From Sagittula sp. P11 (GTDB lineage Bacteria; Pseudomonadota; Alphaproteobacteria; Rhodobacterales; Rhodobacteraceae), in the NCBI RefSeq assembly GCF_002814095.1, contig NZ_CP021913.1:930001-994000 (forward strand): 64,000 nt of DNA, written 5' to 3'. The translations under genes were made by a program, and so were the position numbers. Below are positions 43,384 to 52,715 of this stretch, piece after piece (within the stretch, counting starts at the first letter, position 1; every line of letters begins with the position of its first letter). The notes below the pieces were generated by a model that saw only the letters and a list, made by a program, of their open reading frames with translations, did no database searches and was not told where the DNA came from.

Positions 43384-44298
43384 TCAGGCAAATATCATCG
43401 AGCTCAATTTGCGGCGGCCGTTTAGCACCACGGGATCGTTGGGCTTCAGCGCCTCGAAGATGGTGAAGAGCTGCGCCTTGGCCGCGCCGTCGTTCCACTC
43501 TCGGTCGCGCCGGAAAACTTCCAGCAGTTCGGCCACGGCGCCTTCGGAATCGCCATGCGCGTATTTCGCCTTGGCGAGGTCGAAGCGCGCCTGCAGGTTA
43601 TCGGGCTCAGCCTCCACCTGCGCGGTCAGCTCGGCCACCGGCCCGGCCTGCGCGGCCTGCTTCGCCAGCTCGATCTGCGCATGGGCGGCCTCAAGCTCGG
43701 GAGCCTTGGAGATCTCTACCGGTGCGCCGTTCAGGACCGCCTCTGCCGTGTCGAGATCGCCCGCCGCCAGATGCGCGCGCACCATGCCGCCATAGGCCTT
43801 GGCGTTCATCGGGTCCTCTTCCAGAACGGCGGCAAAGACTTCCACCGCGTCCGCCGGGGCGCCCTGCTCCAGCATCTCCTCGGCGGCGGCCAGCGCGTCG
43901 TCCAGCCCGCCGGAGGCATCGCCGCCCGCCGCCTGCACCACACGTTCGACGAAAGCCTTCAGTTCGGACTCCGGCAATGCGCCCTGGAAGCCGTCGACCG
44001 GCTGTCCCTGCCAGAAGGCATAAACCGTGGGGATCGACTGGATGCGCAGCTGACCGGCGATCATCTGCGCCTGGTCGACGTTGACCTTGACCATCTTCAC
44101 CGCGCCCTTGGCAGCGGTCACGACCTTCTCGAGCGCGGGCCCGAGCTGTTTGCACGGGCCGCACCACGGCGCCCAGAAATCGACGATGATCGGCGTCGTC
44201 ATTGAGGCATCGACCACCTCTGCCATGAACTCCGCCTCGGTGATGTCCTTGACCAGATCGCCTGCCGTCTGGCCCTGCGGCTGCAGATTCAGCTCCAT
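43384..44298 (-). CDS. thioredoxin-TPR co-chaperone, YbbN/CnoX type
   Basis: 304 residues: thioredoxin domain with the active CPxC pair Cys46/Cys49 in APWCGPCKQLG, followed by tetratricopeptide-like helices (AAAEEMLEQGAPADAVEVFAA, AGDLDTAEAVL). E. coli CnoX has a SxxC site and acts as holdase; here both cysteines are present, so oxidoreductase activity is possible. First gene of the YbbN, LON-domain, Trm112 unit. Confidence 0.9.
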   Translation of the reverse strand: MELNLQPQGQTAGDLVKDITEAEFMAEVVDASMTTPIIVDFWAPWCGPCKQLGPALEKVVTAAKGAVKMVKVNVDQAQMIAGQLRIQSIPTVYAFWQGQPVDGFQGALPESELKAFVERVVQAAGGDASGGLDDALAAAEEMLEQGAPADAVEVFAAVLEEDPMNAKAYGGMVRAHLAAGDLDTAEAVLNGAPVEISKAPELEAAHAQIELAKQAAQAGPVAELTAQVEAEPDNLQARFDLAKAKYAHGDSEGAVAELLEVFRRDREWNDGAAKAQLFTIFEALKPNDPVVLNGRRKLSSMIFA

Positions 44299-44464
44299 CG
44301 TCTCTCCCCTCCGGGTTCGAATGCGTCAGACAGCTAGATGGATCACGCGGCCACAGGTTGCAAGAGCGCGGCACGCCGCAGGTGCCCCGGAGACCCTTAT
44401 CCGTTTGTTAACCACACCAGCATATCCATGACCGCATGCGGCATTGTCAAGAGGAGGGCGTCCC

Positions 44465-44707
44465 GTGCCATCGGACATTCCCGTCATGCTCATCGGCCTC
44501 GCGATCGCCTTCTCGGCCATCGCCTTGGTCGCCCCGTTCAGGCCCTTCACCGGCCGCCTCACGGCTTTCGTCTCGCTGGTGGTGTCCCTGATCCTCTTCG
44601 CGACCCTCGCCCCACGCATGGCGATTGAGGATGAGGAGGTCGTCTCGCGCAGCCTGCCAAAGCAATGGACCGCGCCTGCGGACGGAACCGCATTACGCGA
44701 TCACTGA
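44465..44707 (+). CDS. small two-helix membrane protein, hypothetical
   Basis: 80 residues from a GTG that has GAGGAGG six to twelve bases upstream. Two hydrophobic helices (IPVMLIGLAIAFSAIALVA, and LTAFVSLVVSLILFATLAP) and a short charged tail. I do not recognise a family. The strong ribosome site and the match between helix pattern and frame make it more likely than not a real gene. Divergent from the thioredoxin-TPR gene. Confidence 0.6.
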   Translation: MPSDIPVMLIGLAIAFSAIALVAPFRPFTGRLTAFVSLVVSLILFATLAPRMAIEDEEVVSRSLPKQWTAPADGTALRDH

Positions 44708-44808
44708 AACGGTGGGCCGGGCGGATCGTCACGGCCAGCTTCGCTTATCCGCTAAGCCCGGCCGGACAAACGGTCATTGCCGCCGCACGTGAGGCAGGCC
44801 GCTGCGTT

Positions 44809-44830
44809 GTAGGGTGGGGTTACACCCCAC
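44809..44830. repeat. GTAGGGYGG palindrome, copy 9
   Basis: GTAGGGTGGGGTTACACCCCAC, with a perfect seven-base stem and three-base loop, next to the xthA stop. Confidence 0.6.
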
Positions 44831-44836
44831 GTCCCC

Positions 44837-45625
44837 TCACAGTTCGAAGGTCGCGAAGACCGGGGCGTGGTCGGACGGCTGTTCCCAGCCGCGGGCCGCG
44901 CGCAGGATCCGGCTCGAATGACCGGCGTTTGCGATGTCGGGCGTCGCCCAGATGTGGTCCAGCCGACGACCCTTGTCCGCCGCGTCCCAGTCCTTCGCCC
45001 GATAGGACCACCAGGAATAGAGCCGCCCGTCCGGGATGTCCTTGCGGGTAATGTCCACCCAGCCGCCGGCATCCTGAGCGGCGCCGAGGTGCTCCACCTC
45101 GACCGGCGTGTGCGAGACGATCTTCAGCAGCTTCTTGTGGTCCCAGACGTCGTCCTCGCGCGGGGCGATGTTCAGGTCGCCCACGAGGATCGCCTTCTCG
45201 GGCCGTTCGGCATGGAACCAGTCGCGCATCTCGGTCAGGTAATCCAGCTTCTGCCCGAACTTGATGTTCTTTTCGCGGTCCGGTTCGTCTCCGCCCGCGG
45301 GGACATAGAAGTTGTGGATCGTCACGCCGTTCTCCAGCCGCGCCGCCACGTGTCGTGCATGGCCGAGGGTGGCGAAGTCCTTGTCGCCCACATCCTCCAG
45401 CGGCAGCCGCGACAGGATGGCGACGCCGTTGTAGCCCTTCTGCCCGCGCCCGACCATGTACCGATAGCCCAGTTCGGCAAAGACATCGTGCGGGATCTTC
45501 TCCACCGGCGCCTTGCATTCCTGCAGGCAGAGGACGTCCGGCGCCTCCTCCTGCATCAGTTTCGACACCAGCGCCTTCCGGAGGCGCACGGAATTGATGT
45601 TCCACGTTGCAAGGGTAAAGCTCAT
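44837..45625 (-). CDS. xthA: exodeoxyribonuclease III
   Basis: AP endonuclease/3'-exonuclease of base-excision repair, 262 residues. Catalytic Glu36 in CLQECKAP, the YNGVAILSR segment, DLNIAPREDD with the metal-binding Asp-Asn and the terminal SDHAPVFATFEL with the catalytic Asp-His. A longer frame in another phase is a shadow. Ends next to a dispersed palindrome. Confidence 0.96.
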   Translation of the reverse strand: MSFTLATWNINSVRLRKALVSKLMQEEAPDVLCLQECKAPVEKIPHDVFAELGYRYMVGRGQKGYNGVAILSRLPLEDVGDKDFATLGHARHVAARLENGVTIHNFYVPAGGDEPDREKNIKFGQKLDYLTEMRDWFHAERPEKAILVGDLNIAPREDDVWDHKKLLKIVSHTPVEVEHLGAAQDAGGWVDITRKDIPDGRLYSWWSYRAKDWDAADKGRRLDHIWATPDIANAGHSSRILRAARGWEQPSDHAPVFATFEL

Positions 45626-45700
45626 CGGGCGGTCCTCGTCTGCTGCCCCGGCGGTATCGCAAGCCGCCGCGCGGGGCGCAACCTCCCGCAGGCCCGACGT

Positions 45701-46741
45701 TCAGATGATTTCGTCCTCGTCGAACAGCGCCGGCGCCTCGAGGTGGGAGTCGAAACCGCCATCCGCCGCGGCCTCTGCGTGTTTGCGAAGCGCGGGCTGG
45801 GCGATGTGGAACAGGGCGTCGCCCTCGTTGACCACGGGCAGGTTGGTGCGCCCGATGACGATGCCCGGGGTATCGGCCCGGACCTCGGCCTCGCGTTCGC
45901 CGAAGGGGTCGGTGACGATCCCCAGCACAGCGCCCTTTTCGACGTATTCGCCGCTGCCCTTCAGGGTCCGCAACAGACCGCCCGACGGCGCCCTGACCCA
46001 GGAAGACCGCTCGCAGAAAACCGACAGGCCCCGCGCCTTCGGCACGCCACGGCCCGAGATCATCCCGAGCGTCTCCATCACCCGCAGGATGCCCGCGACA
46101 CCCGCCCGGGCGGCGAATTCGTCGAACCGCAGCCCCTCGCCCGCCTCGTAGAGCAGCACGTCGACGCCCGCCGCGCCCGCCTCCAGCCGCAGCGAGCCGT
46201 CGCGCACCTTGGAGATCATCGTCACCGGCGCGGCAAAGGCATCGCCCAGTTGCCGCAGCCGCGCGCTGCCCGGCGTCAGGCGGATCTGGGGAAAGTTCTC
46301 GCGCCCCACGGCAGCGGAATGCAGGTCGATGCCCACGTCGCAGCGCCGCACGATCTGGGTCATGAACAGTTCCGCCAACCGCGCCGCGAGCGACCCTTCG
46401 CTGTGGCCCGGAAAGACCCGGTTCAGGTCGCGCCGGTCCGGCAGGTAACGCGACTGGTTGAGGAAACCGAAGGAGTTGACGATCGGCACGGCGATCAGCG
46501 TGCCCGACAGGCGCGCCACCGGCCCCGCACGCAACAGGCGGCGCACGATCTCTACCCCGATCACCTCGTCGCCATGCACCGCCGCCGAGACAAAGATCAC
46601 CGGCCCGGGCTTGCGGCCATGGATGACATGGGCCGACAGCGTGACCGGCGTATGATCCGACAGGACAGAGACCGGAAGGTCCACGGTCCGGCGCTCTCCC
46701 GGACGCACGATTTCGCTGCCAAGCTGGAACGGATCACGCAT
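45701..46741 (-). CDS. succinylglutamate desuccinylase/aspartoacylase family protein
   Basis: A 346-residue zinc carboxypeptidase-like deacylase. Zinc ligands are in VSAAVHGDEVIGVEIVRRL (His and Glu) and IDLHSAAVGRENFPQ (second His). The C-terminal beta domain contains VRAPSGGLLRTLKGSGEYVEKGAVLGIVTDPFGE, typical of the AstE/AspA-like M14 group. A related family member (DoeB) deacetylates N-acetyl-diaminobutyrate after ectoine ring opening, but this gene is 18 kb from the doeA-like gene and the link is only a possibility. Confidence 0.88.
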   Translation of the reverse strand: MRDPFQLGSEIVRPGERRTVDLPVSVLSDHTPVTLSAHVIHGRKPGPVIFVSAAVHGDEVIGVEIVRRLLRAGPVARLSGTLIAVPIVNSFGFLNQSRYLPDRRDLNRVFPGHSEGSLAARLAELFMTQIVRRCDVGIDLHSAAVGRENFPQIRLTPGSARLRQLGDAFAAPVTMISKVRDGSLRLEAGAAGVDVLLYEAGEGLRFDEFAARAGVAGILRVMETLGMISGRGVPKARGLSVFCERSSWVRAPSGGLLRTLKGSGEYVEKGAVLGIVTDPFGEREAEVRADTPGIVIGRTNLPVVNEGDALFHIAQPALRKHAEAAADGGFDSHLEAPALFDEDEII

Positions 46742-47044
46742 GTCTTTCCCCTTTCCCCTTCATAGGGAACGGTTTTTCGGGAAACTTCAAGGCGAGGCCA
46801 GCATGGATGCCCGCACCGCTGCCTGCCACCGAGGACGATTGCCCTTAACCGTGCAGACCGATCCGCCGCCTACCCGCTTGTGTGATTGCAACCTCTGCCC
46901 AGCCCGCAGGAGTCCACCGGTGCGACTCCCGCTCAGGCGTTCGCAAGTTCGCGACAGCGACAAACTAAAACGCCCCCGCACGTGCATGCGGGGGCGCAAA
47001 GACGTCTGGCCCACGATCTTGCCGCGGGCCGGCTTGATCCCATA
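46742..47044. other. 303-base intergenic region with peroxiredoxin terminator
   Basis: Between the deacylase start and the peroxiredoxin stop, both on the minus strand. It contains the terminator listed below and the deacylase promoter; the frame at 46740-47066 has no domain character. Confidence 0.5.
46971..46996 (-). terminator. terminator downstream of the peroxiredoxin gene
   Basis: CGCCCCCGCA (46971-46980) and TGCGGGGGCG (46987-46996), six-base loop; followed on the minus strand by TTTTAGTTTG. 49 bases past the stop. Confidence 0.75.
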
Positions 47045-47698
47045 TCAGGACGGGTTCTTGGCGTAGCGCAAGTACGGCAGCTTGATGTCCAGTTCGCCGT
47101 ACTTCGCCGCCGCCGCCTCGTTGTCCAGCGACAGGGCCACGATCACGTCCTGGCCGGTTTCCCAGTTGGCGGGGGTTGCCAGCGGCTGGTTGTAGGTGCG
47201 CTGCAGACCGTCGAGGGCGCGCAGCACCTCGGCGAAGTTGCGGCCGACCGACATCGGGTAGGTCATCATCAGCTGCACCTTCTTGTTCGGCGCTATGATG
47301 AAGACCGAGCGCACGGTGGCGCTGTCCGCCGGGGTACGGCCGTCCGGAAGGTAGGCGTCGGCGGGCAGCATGTCGAGCGCCTTGGCCACTTCCAGGCCGT
47401 CATCGGCGATGATCGGGAAACCGGCGGTCGCGCCCGCGGTCTTCTCGATGTCGCCTTTCCACTTCTTGTGCTCCTCGACGCCGTCGACGGAAATGCCCAT
47501 CACCTTGGTGCCGCGCTTGGCCCATTCGTCCGCCAGTTGCGCAACGGCACCGAACTCGGTGGTGCAGACCGGGGTGAAATCCTTGGGGTGCGAGAACAGG
47601 ATCGCCCAGCTGTCGCCGATCCAGTCATGCAGGTCGTATTCACCCATATCGGTGACGACGTGGAGGTTCGGAATCTCGTCGTTGATGCGAAGTGCCAT
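47045..47698 (-). CDS. 1-Cys peroxiredoxin (Prx6 type)
   Basis: Reduces H2O2 and alkyl hydroperoxides. 217 residues with the peroxidatic Cys45 in DFTPVCTTEFG; it is the only cysteine in the protein, so this is a true 1-Cys enzyme needing an external thiol reductant. The long C-terminal part (VIVALSLDNEAAAAKYG, then LPYLRYAKNPS) is Prx6-like. Strong GGA site upstream. Its own terminator follows. Confidence 0.95.
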   Translation of the reverse strand: MALRINDEIPNLHVVTDMGEYDLHDWIGDSWAILFSHPKDFTPVCTTEFGAVAQLADEWAKRGTKVMGISVDGVEEHKKWKGDIEKTAGATAGFPIIADDGLEVAKALDMLPADAYLPDGRTPADSATVRSVFIIAPNKKVQLMMTYPMSVGRNFAEVLRALDGLQRTYNQPLATPANWETGQDVIVALSLDNEAAAAKYGELDIKLPYLRYAKNPS

Positions 47699-47823
47699 GG
47701 CAGGGGTCCTTTCTTTCCGACTGTCTCGGGTTCAGGGTTGCGCAACTTAGATACGTTCCAGACTGCCCTTGTAAACCCCTCCCTTGCGCCCACCTTCCCT
47801 CGGTGACAGAGTGTCGCCGTTAT

Positions 47824-47839
47824 CCGACCGTGCGGTCGG
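47824..47839. promoter_or_regulatory. palindrome upstream of the aldehyde dehydrogenase gene
   Basis: CCGACCG (47824-47830) and CGGTCGG (47833-47839) around a two-base centre, 31 bases before the ALDH start. GACCG/CGGTC dyads of this size are typical TetR-family operators; no TetR gene is in the window. Confidence 0.45.
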
Positions 47840-47869
47840 GAAAGCATCGGACTTGGGAGGGTCAGGCAA

Positions 47870-49309
47870 ATGATCGAACGTCGTCAATTCTATATCAACG
47901 GTGCCTGGGTCGACCCGCTGGACGGTCGCGACCACGAGGTGATCGACCCCTCGACCGAAGAGCCCTGCGCGGTGATCTCGCTGGGCGGTCAGGCCGACAC
48001 CGATGCCGCCGTCGCCGCCGCGAAGGCCGCGTTGCCGGGCTGGATGGCCACACCGCCCGAAGAGCGCATCGCTGCGCTTGAGCGGGTCTATGCCGCCTAC
48101 AAGGAACGCGCCGAGGACCTGGCGCAGGCCATGTCGATGGAGATGGGCGCCCCGCTCGACCTCGCCCGGTCGTCGCAGGTCGGCGCCGGCATCAACCACC
48201 TGAAGAACTTCATCAACGCCGCCAAGGCGTTCGAATGGGAAAAGCCGCTGAGCCCGGATCATCCCGACACCCGCATCCTGCACGAGGCGGTGGGCGTCTG
48301 CGCGCTGATCACGCCGTGGAACTGGCCGATGAACCAAGTCACGCTCAAGGTCGGCGCGGCGCTGGTGGCGGGCAACACCATGGTCCTGAAGCCGTCGGAG
48401 GAAAGCCCGATCGACGCCATGGTCTTCGCCGAGATCATGGACGCCGCGGACCTGCCCAAGGGCGTCTTCAACCTGGTGAACGGCGATGGCGCGGGCGTGG
48501 GCTCGCAACTCTCGTCGCATGCCGATGTCGACATGGTCAGCTTCACCGGCTCGACCCGCGCGGGCATCCTGATCTCCAAGGCTGCAGCCGATTCGCTGAA
48601 GCGCGTGCACCTCGAACTGGGGGGCAAGGGCGCCAACCTCGTCTTCGCCGACGCAGATGAAAAGGCCGTCAAGCGCGGCGTGCTGCACATGATGAACAAC
48701 TCCGGCCAATCCTGCAACGCGCCCTCGCGGATGCTGGTGGAATCCTCGCGCTACGACGCCGCTGTCGAGGAAGCCGCCGCCACCGCCGCCAATGTGACGG
48801 TCGGCCCCGCCTCCCAGGAAGGCCGCCACATCGGTCCCGTGGTCAACAAGACCCAGTGGGAGAAGATCCAGGACCTGATCCAGAAGGGCATCGACGAAGG
48901 TGCGCGGCTCGTGACCGGCGGCACCGGGCGTCCGGACGGCCTGAACAAGGGCTTCTACGTGCGCCCGACTGTCTTTGCCGACGTGACCAACGACATGACC
49001 ATCGCGCGCGAGGAAATCTTCGGCCCAGTGCTCTCGATCATGAAATTCGACACCGAGGAAGAGGCCGTCCGCATCGCCAACGACACCCCCTACGGCCTGA
49101 CCAACTACGTACAGTCCGAGGACGCGGAGCGCCGCCACCGCCTGTCGCGGCAACTGCGCTCCGGCATGGTGGAAATGAACGGCAAGTCGCGCGGCCCGGG
49201 CGCGCCCTTCGGCGGCATGAAGGCATCGGGCAACGGCCGCGAGGGCGGCAGCTGGGGCATCCACGACTTCGTCGAGGTCAAGGCCGTTTCCGGCTGGGCT
49301 GCCGAGTAA
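47870..49309 (+). CDS. aldehyde dehydrogenase family protein
   Basis: 479-residue NAD(P)-dependent aldehyde dehydrogenase. Catalytic Cys282 in NNSGQSCNAPSR, general base Glu249 in HLELGGKG, the oxyanion Asn in PWNWPMN, and nucleotide-binding FTGSTRAG. AGGG precedes the ATG. It stands alone between the peroxiredoxin and pseudouridine synthase genes, so its substrate is open. A TetR-like palindrome sits in its promoter. Confidence 0.93.
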   Translation: MIERRQFYINGAWVDPLDGRDHEVIDPSTEEPCAVISLGGQADTDAAVAAAKAALPGWMATPPEERIAALERVYAAYKERAEDLAQAMSMEMGAPLDLARSSQVGAGINHLKNFINAAKAFEWEKPLSPDHPDTRILHEAVGVCALITPWNWPMNQVTLKVGAALVAGNTMVLKPSEESPIDAMVFAEIMDAADLPKGVFNLVNGDGAGVGSQLSSHADVDMVSFTGSTRAGILISKAAADSLKRVHLELGGKGANLVFADADEKAVKRGVLHMMNNSGQSCNAPSRMLVESSRYDAAVEEAAATAANVTVGPASQEGRHIGPVVNKTQWEKIQDLIQKGIDEGARLVTGGTGRPDGLNKGFYVRPTVFADVTNDMTIAREEIFGPVLSIMKFDTEEEAVRIANDTPYGLTNYVQSEDAERRHRLSRQLRSGMVEMNGKSRGPGAPFGGMKASGNGREGGSWGIHDFVEVKAVSGWAAE

Positions 49310-49334
49310 CCTGCGCTTCCTGGACTGAACCACC

Positions 49335-49358
49335 AAAGGGGCCCCACCGGGCCCCTTT
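49335..49358. terminator. bidirectional terminator
   Basis: AAAGGGGCCC (49335-49344), loop CACC, GGGCCCCTTT (49349-49358), between the convergent ALDH and RluA-family genes. Confidence 0.6.
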
Positions 49359-49378
49359 GCACGTCCGCTACCCTCTGC

Positions 49379-50023
49379 CTAGAACGGCGCGGGCTGGCGG
49401 AAGGTCATGCCCTTGCCGCTCTCGGGATGGCTCAGCCGCAGCTCCTCCGCATGCAGCATCATGCGCGGATACTGTGCCGCCGTCTCCGGCGCATAAAGCT
49501 CGTCGCCAAGGATCGGGTGCCCGAGCGCCAGCATGTGCACCCGAAGCTGGTGACTGCGCCCGGTATGCGGGAACAGGCGCACCCGGCTTTCCGTGTCCGA
49601 CGCCTTCATCACCTTCCAGCCGGTCAACGCGGGCTTTCCCGTCTCGTGGCAGACCATCTGGCGCGGGCGGTTCGGCCAGTCGACGATCAGCGGCAGGTCG
49701 ACCTCACCGCTCTTCGGTTCAAGCCGCCCGGCGACACGCGCCACGTAGGTCTTCTTCGTCTTCCGGGCCTCGAACTGCGCGCCAAGGTGCCGCTGCGCAT
49801 GGGCGGTCAGGCCAAAGACCATCACGCCGGAGGTGTCGCGATCCAGCCGGTGGACCAGACGCACCGTGGGAAAGGCCGCCTCGAGCCGGCTCAGAAGGCA
49901 ATCTGCCAGGTCCTCGCCCTTTCCGGGCACCGACAGCAGGCCCGCGGGCTTGTCCACCACCAGCAGATCGCTGTCTTCATGCAGCACCACGATGTCGCCG
50001 GAAGGCGGAGAATAATCGCTCAT
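49379..50023 (-). CDS. RluA-family pseudouridine synthase
   Basis: 214 residues. The catalytic aspartate is in VHRLDRDTSGVMVF; other motifs are DLLVVDKPAGLLSVPGKG at the start and FPHTGRSHQLRVHMLALGHPILGDELY later. No N-terminal S4 domain, so it is the short RluA/TruC-like form; whether it acts on rRNA or tRNA is undecided. Start at 50023 gives MSDYSPP; a longer frame exists but has no ribosome site. Confidence 0.92.
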   Translation of the reverse strand: MSDYSPPSGDIVVLHEDSDLLVVDKPAGLLSVPGKGEDLADCLLSRLEAAFPTVRLVHRLDRDTSGVMVFGLTAHAQRHLGAQFEARKTKKTYVARVAGRLEPKSGEVDLPLIVDWPNRPRQMVCHETGKPALTGWKVMKASDTESRVRLFPHTGRSHQLRVHMLALGHPILGDELYAPETAAQYPRMMLHAEELRLSHPESGKGMTFRQPAPF

Positions 50024-50114
50024 GCCCCAGCCTCTGCCAGAATGCCCCCGCCCCGGCAAGGGGCCCACCCCCTGCCTTCACAGAGCCCGCCGGAATGACA
50101 GGCGCGTAGCCGCC

Positions 50115-50138
50115 CCTTCATCTTGGCAAAAATACCTA
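50115..50138. repeat. CTTCATCTTGG intergenic motif, copy 3
   Basis: CCTTCATCTTGGCAAAAATACC in the 247-base gap between the pseudouridine synthase start and the dimethylglycine-dehydrogenase-like stop; nothing else is recognised in that gap. A weaker relative (GAGTATTTGCAAAGCAGAGAAG) lies at 52782. Confidence 0.5.
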
Positions 50139-50270
50139 CTGCGGCCTCAGGTCCAAAACCGTAGCCGGGCCCCTGTACCCGCACACAACCAAAGGCTGCC
50201 GAGGCCGACAAGGCCCTTTGCATGATAACCCCGCCAACGCCTTGCATGGGCGTGCGGGAAGGCGTTTGTA

Positions 50271-52715
50271 TCAGGCCCGGGTGCGTGCGCCCTTCGGATC
50301 GTACATCGGTTTCAACGAGGCCTTTGCCGGCACGCGCACCCCAGCAACGTCAATCTCGTAGGCGGAGGACAGCAGCGCATCGGCGCTTTCGCCCGCGCAG
50401 GGCACGTAGCCGAGCCCGACCGCACCGCCCAACGCATGGCCATAGGCACCGGAGGACAGGTGTCCGACGATTTCGCCGTCCCTCAGGATCGGTTCGTTGT
50501 GATACAGGAGCGGCTCGGGATCGGTCAGCAGGAACTGCAAAAGGCGCCGGTCCAGCCCGGCCTCGCGTTTGGCCAAGACCGCGTCACGTCCGATGAAGTC
50601 CGGCTTATCGGTCTTCACGGCAAAGCCCAGCCCCGCCTCCAGCACATGGTCCTCGCAGGTGATGTCGTGGCCAAAGTGGCGGAACGCCTTCTCTGCCCGG
50701 CAGGAATCCATCGCGTGCAGACCGCAGAGGCGCAGACCCTCCGGCTCCCCTGCCGCCATCAGCGCGTCGAAGACATGCACGGCCATGTCGGCGGAGGCAT
50801 AGACCTCCCAACCCAGTTCGCCCACGTAGGACACCCGGTGCACGCGCGCCTCCCCCATGCCGATGTGCACCTGCTGCGCCGTGCCGAAAGGGTTCGTCGC
50901 GTTGGAGAAGTCGCCGTCCGAACAGCCTTCGAGCACGGTACGGGCGCGCGGTCCCATGACCGCCATGACTGCCTCTCCGGCCGTGACGTCGGTGATCACG
51001 GCGTTGCGGTCGCCGAGGTGGCGACGCAGCCAGGTTTCGTCCGCGCGCCGCGTGGCCGCGGGCGTGACCACGAGGAAGGCGGTTTCCGACAGGCGGGTCA
51101 CGGTCACATCCGCCTCGATCCCGCCGCGGGCATTCAGGAACTGCGTGTAGACGATCCTGCCTGCGGGCACGTCGACATCCGCGCCACAGACGTGGTTCAG
51201 GAAAGCCGCCGCGTCGCGCCCCTCCACCCGCAGCTTGCCGAAGGAGGACATGTCGTAGAGGCCGACGCCCTCGCGCAGCGCCATATGTTCGGCGCGCTGG
51301 TTCTCGAACCAGTTCTGCCGACCCCAGGAATAGGCATACTCCCGCGCCTGTCCGGACTCTGCGTACCAGTTGGCGCGCTCCCAGCCGGACAGTTCTCCGA
51401 AGACCGCGCCGCGGGCTTCCAGCCGGTCGTGCAGCGGCGAACGGCGGATGCCGCGCGCGGTGGCCTTCTGGCGGTAGGGAAAGTGATCGGCGTAGAGCAG
51501 GCCCAGCGTCTCCGACACCCGCGCGGCGAGGTAGGCTGGATTGGCCTGGAAACCCTGCGCGCGGGCGATGTCCACGTCGCCCAGATCGAAGGGCTTCGCG
51601 CCATCCACCATCCATTGCGCGAGCGCCATCCCCGCGCCCCCCGCCGACTGGATGCCGATGGAGTTGAAGCCCGCCGCGACCCAGACATTCTCCGTCCCCG
51701 GGCAGAGGCCCATGTAGTAGGCGTTGTCCGGCGTGAAGCTTTCCGGCCCGTTGAAGAAGGTATGGATGCCCGCCTGCCCCAGCACCGGCATCCGGTGGAC
51801 CGCCTGTTCGAGAATCGGCTCGAAGTGATCGAAATCCTCGGGCAGCTGGTCGAACTCGAAATCGGCAGGCAGGCCCTTGACGGCCCAGGGCTTGGCCTTC
51901 GGTTCGAAGGCGCCGAGCATGAGCTTGCCCGCGTCCTCCTTGTAGTAGGCGCATTCGTCCGGCACCCGCAGGACCGGCAACGCGCCAAGCCCCGCGATGG
52001 GTTCGGAGACGATGTAGAAATGCTCGCAGGCCTGGAGCGGCACGTCGGTGCCCAGCATCCGCCCGACCTCGCGCCCCCACATGCCGGCGCAGTTGACGAC
52101 ATGCTCGCAGGCGATGGTCCCGGAGGTGCCGTCCTCCGCCTGCCAGTCGACGGCGCTCACACGCCCGCCCTGCCGGGTGACGCACAGCGCCTTCGTGCGC
52201 TCGGCGATTACCGCTCCGCGCATCCGGGCCCCCTTTGCCATGGCGAGCGCGATGTTGGCCGGGTCGCCCTGCCCGTCCTTCGGCAGGTAGACGCCGCCCA
52301 CCACGCCGTCGGTGTTGAGATGCGGGTACTTCGCCGCGATCTCTGCCACGTCGATCTCGCCGATCTCGACCCCGAAGGCCCGGGCCATCGCGGCCTGCCG
52401 CCGGAGTTCCTCGTGCCGTTCGCCGGTCAGCGCCACGGTGATCGAGCCTGTGCGGCGGAAGCCGGTGGCGGTGCCGGTCTCCTCCTCAAGCGTGCCGTAT
52501 AGTTCCTGGCTGTACTTCGCGAGTCGCGTCATGTTGGCCGTGGCGCGGAGCTGCGCGATCAGGCCTGCCGCGTGCCATGTCGTGCCGGAGGTGAGCTGCT
52601 TGCGCTCCAGAATGACGATGTCGGTCCAGCCGAGTTTCGCGAGGTGGTAGGCGACGGAACAGCCGATGACCCCGCCGCCGATGATGACGACGCGGGCTTG
52701 GGTGGGGAGAGTCAT
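50271..52715 (-). CDS. dimethylglycine/sarcosine dehydrogenase-like FAD and GcvT-domain protein 1
   Basis: 814-residue demethylase of the DMGDH/SarDH family. The N-terminal half is a DAO-type FAD domain (VVIIGGGVIGCSVAYHL at 9-25) with the covalent-flavin histidine His48 in SGTTWHAAG. The C-terminal half is a GcvT-like tetrahydrofolate-binding domain (GVGLYDMSSFGKLRVEG, RVSYVGELGWEVYA, EDHVLEAGLGFAVKTDKPDFIGRDAV) that collects the methyl carbon as methylene-THF. Start at 52715 follows AAAGGA. Last gene of the demethylation operon. Confidence 0.93.
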   Translation of the reverse strand: MTLPTQARVVIIGGGVIGCSVAYHLAKLGWTDIVILERKQLTSGTTWHAAGLIAQLRATANMTRLAKYSQELYGTLEEETGTATGFRRTGSITVALTGERHEELRRQAAMARAFGVEIGEIDVAEIAAKYPHLNTDGVVGGVYLPKDGQGDPANIALAMAKGARMRGAVIAERTKALCVTRQGGRVSAVDWQAEDGTSGTIACEHVVNCAGMWGREVGRMLGTDVPLQACEHFYIVSEPIAGLGALPVLRVPDECAYYKEDAGKLMLGAFEPKAKPWAVKGLPADFEFDQLPEDFDHFEPILEQAVHRMPVLGQAGIHTFFNGPESFTPDNAYYMGLCPGTENVWVAAGFNSIGIQSAGGAGMALAQWMVDGAKPFDLGDVDIARAQGFQANPAYLAARVSETLGLLYADHFPYRQKATARGIRRSPLHDRLEARGAVFGELSGWERANWYAESGQAREYAYSWGRQNWFENQRAEHMALREGVGLYDMSSFGKLRVEGRDAAAFLNHVCGADVDVPAGRIVYTQFLNARGGIEADVTVTRLSETAFLVVTPAATRRADETWLRRHLGDRNAVITDVTAGEAVMAVMGPRARTVLEGCSDGDFSNATNPFGTAQQVHIGMGEARVHRVSYVGELGWEVYASADMAVHVFDALMAAGEPEGLRLCGLHAMDSCRAEKAFRHFGHDITCEDHVLEAGLGFAVKTDKPDFIGRDAVLAKREAGLDRRLLQFLLTDPEPLLYHNEPILRDGEIVGHLSSGAYGHALGGAVGLGYVPCAGESADALLSSAYEIDVAGVRVPAKASLKPMYDPKGARTRA

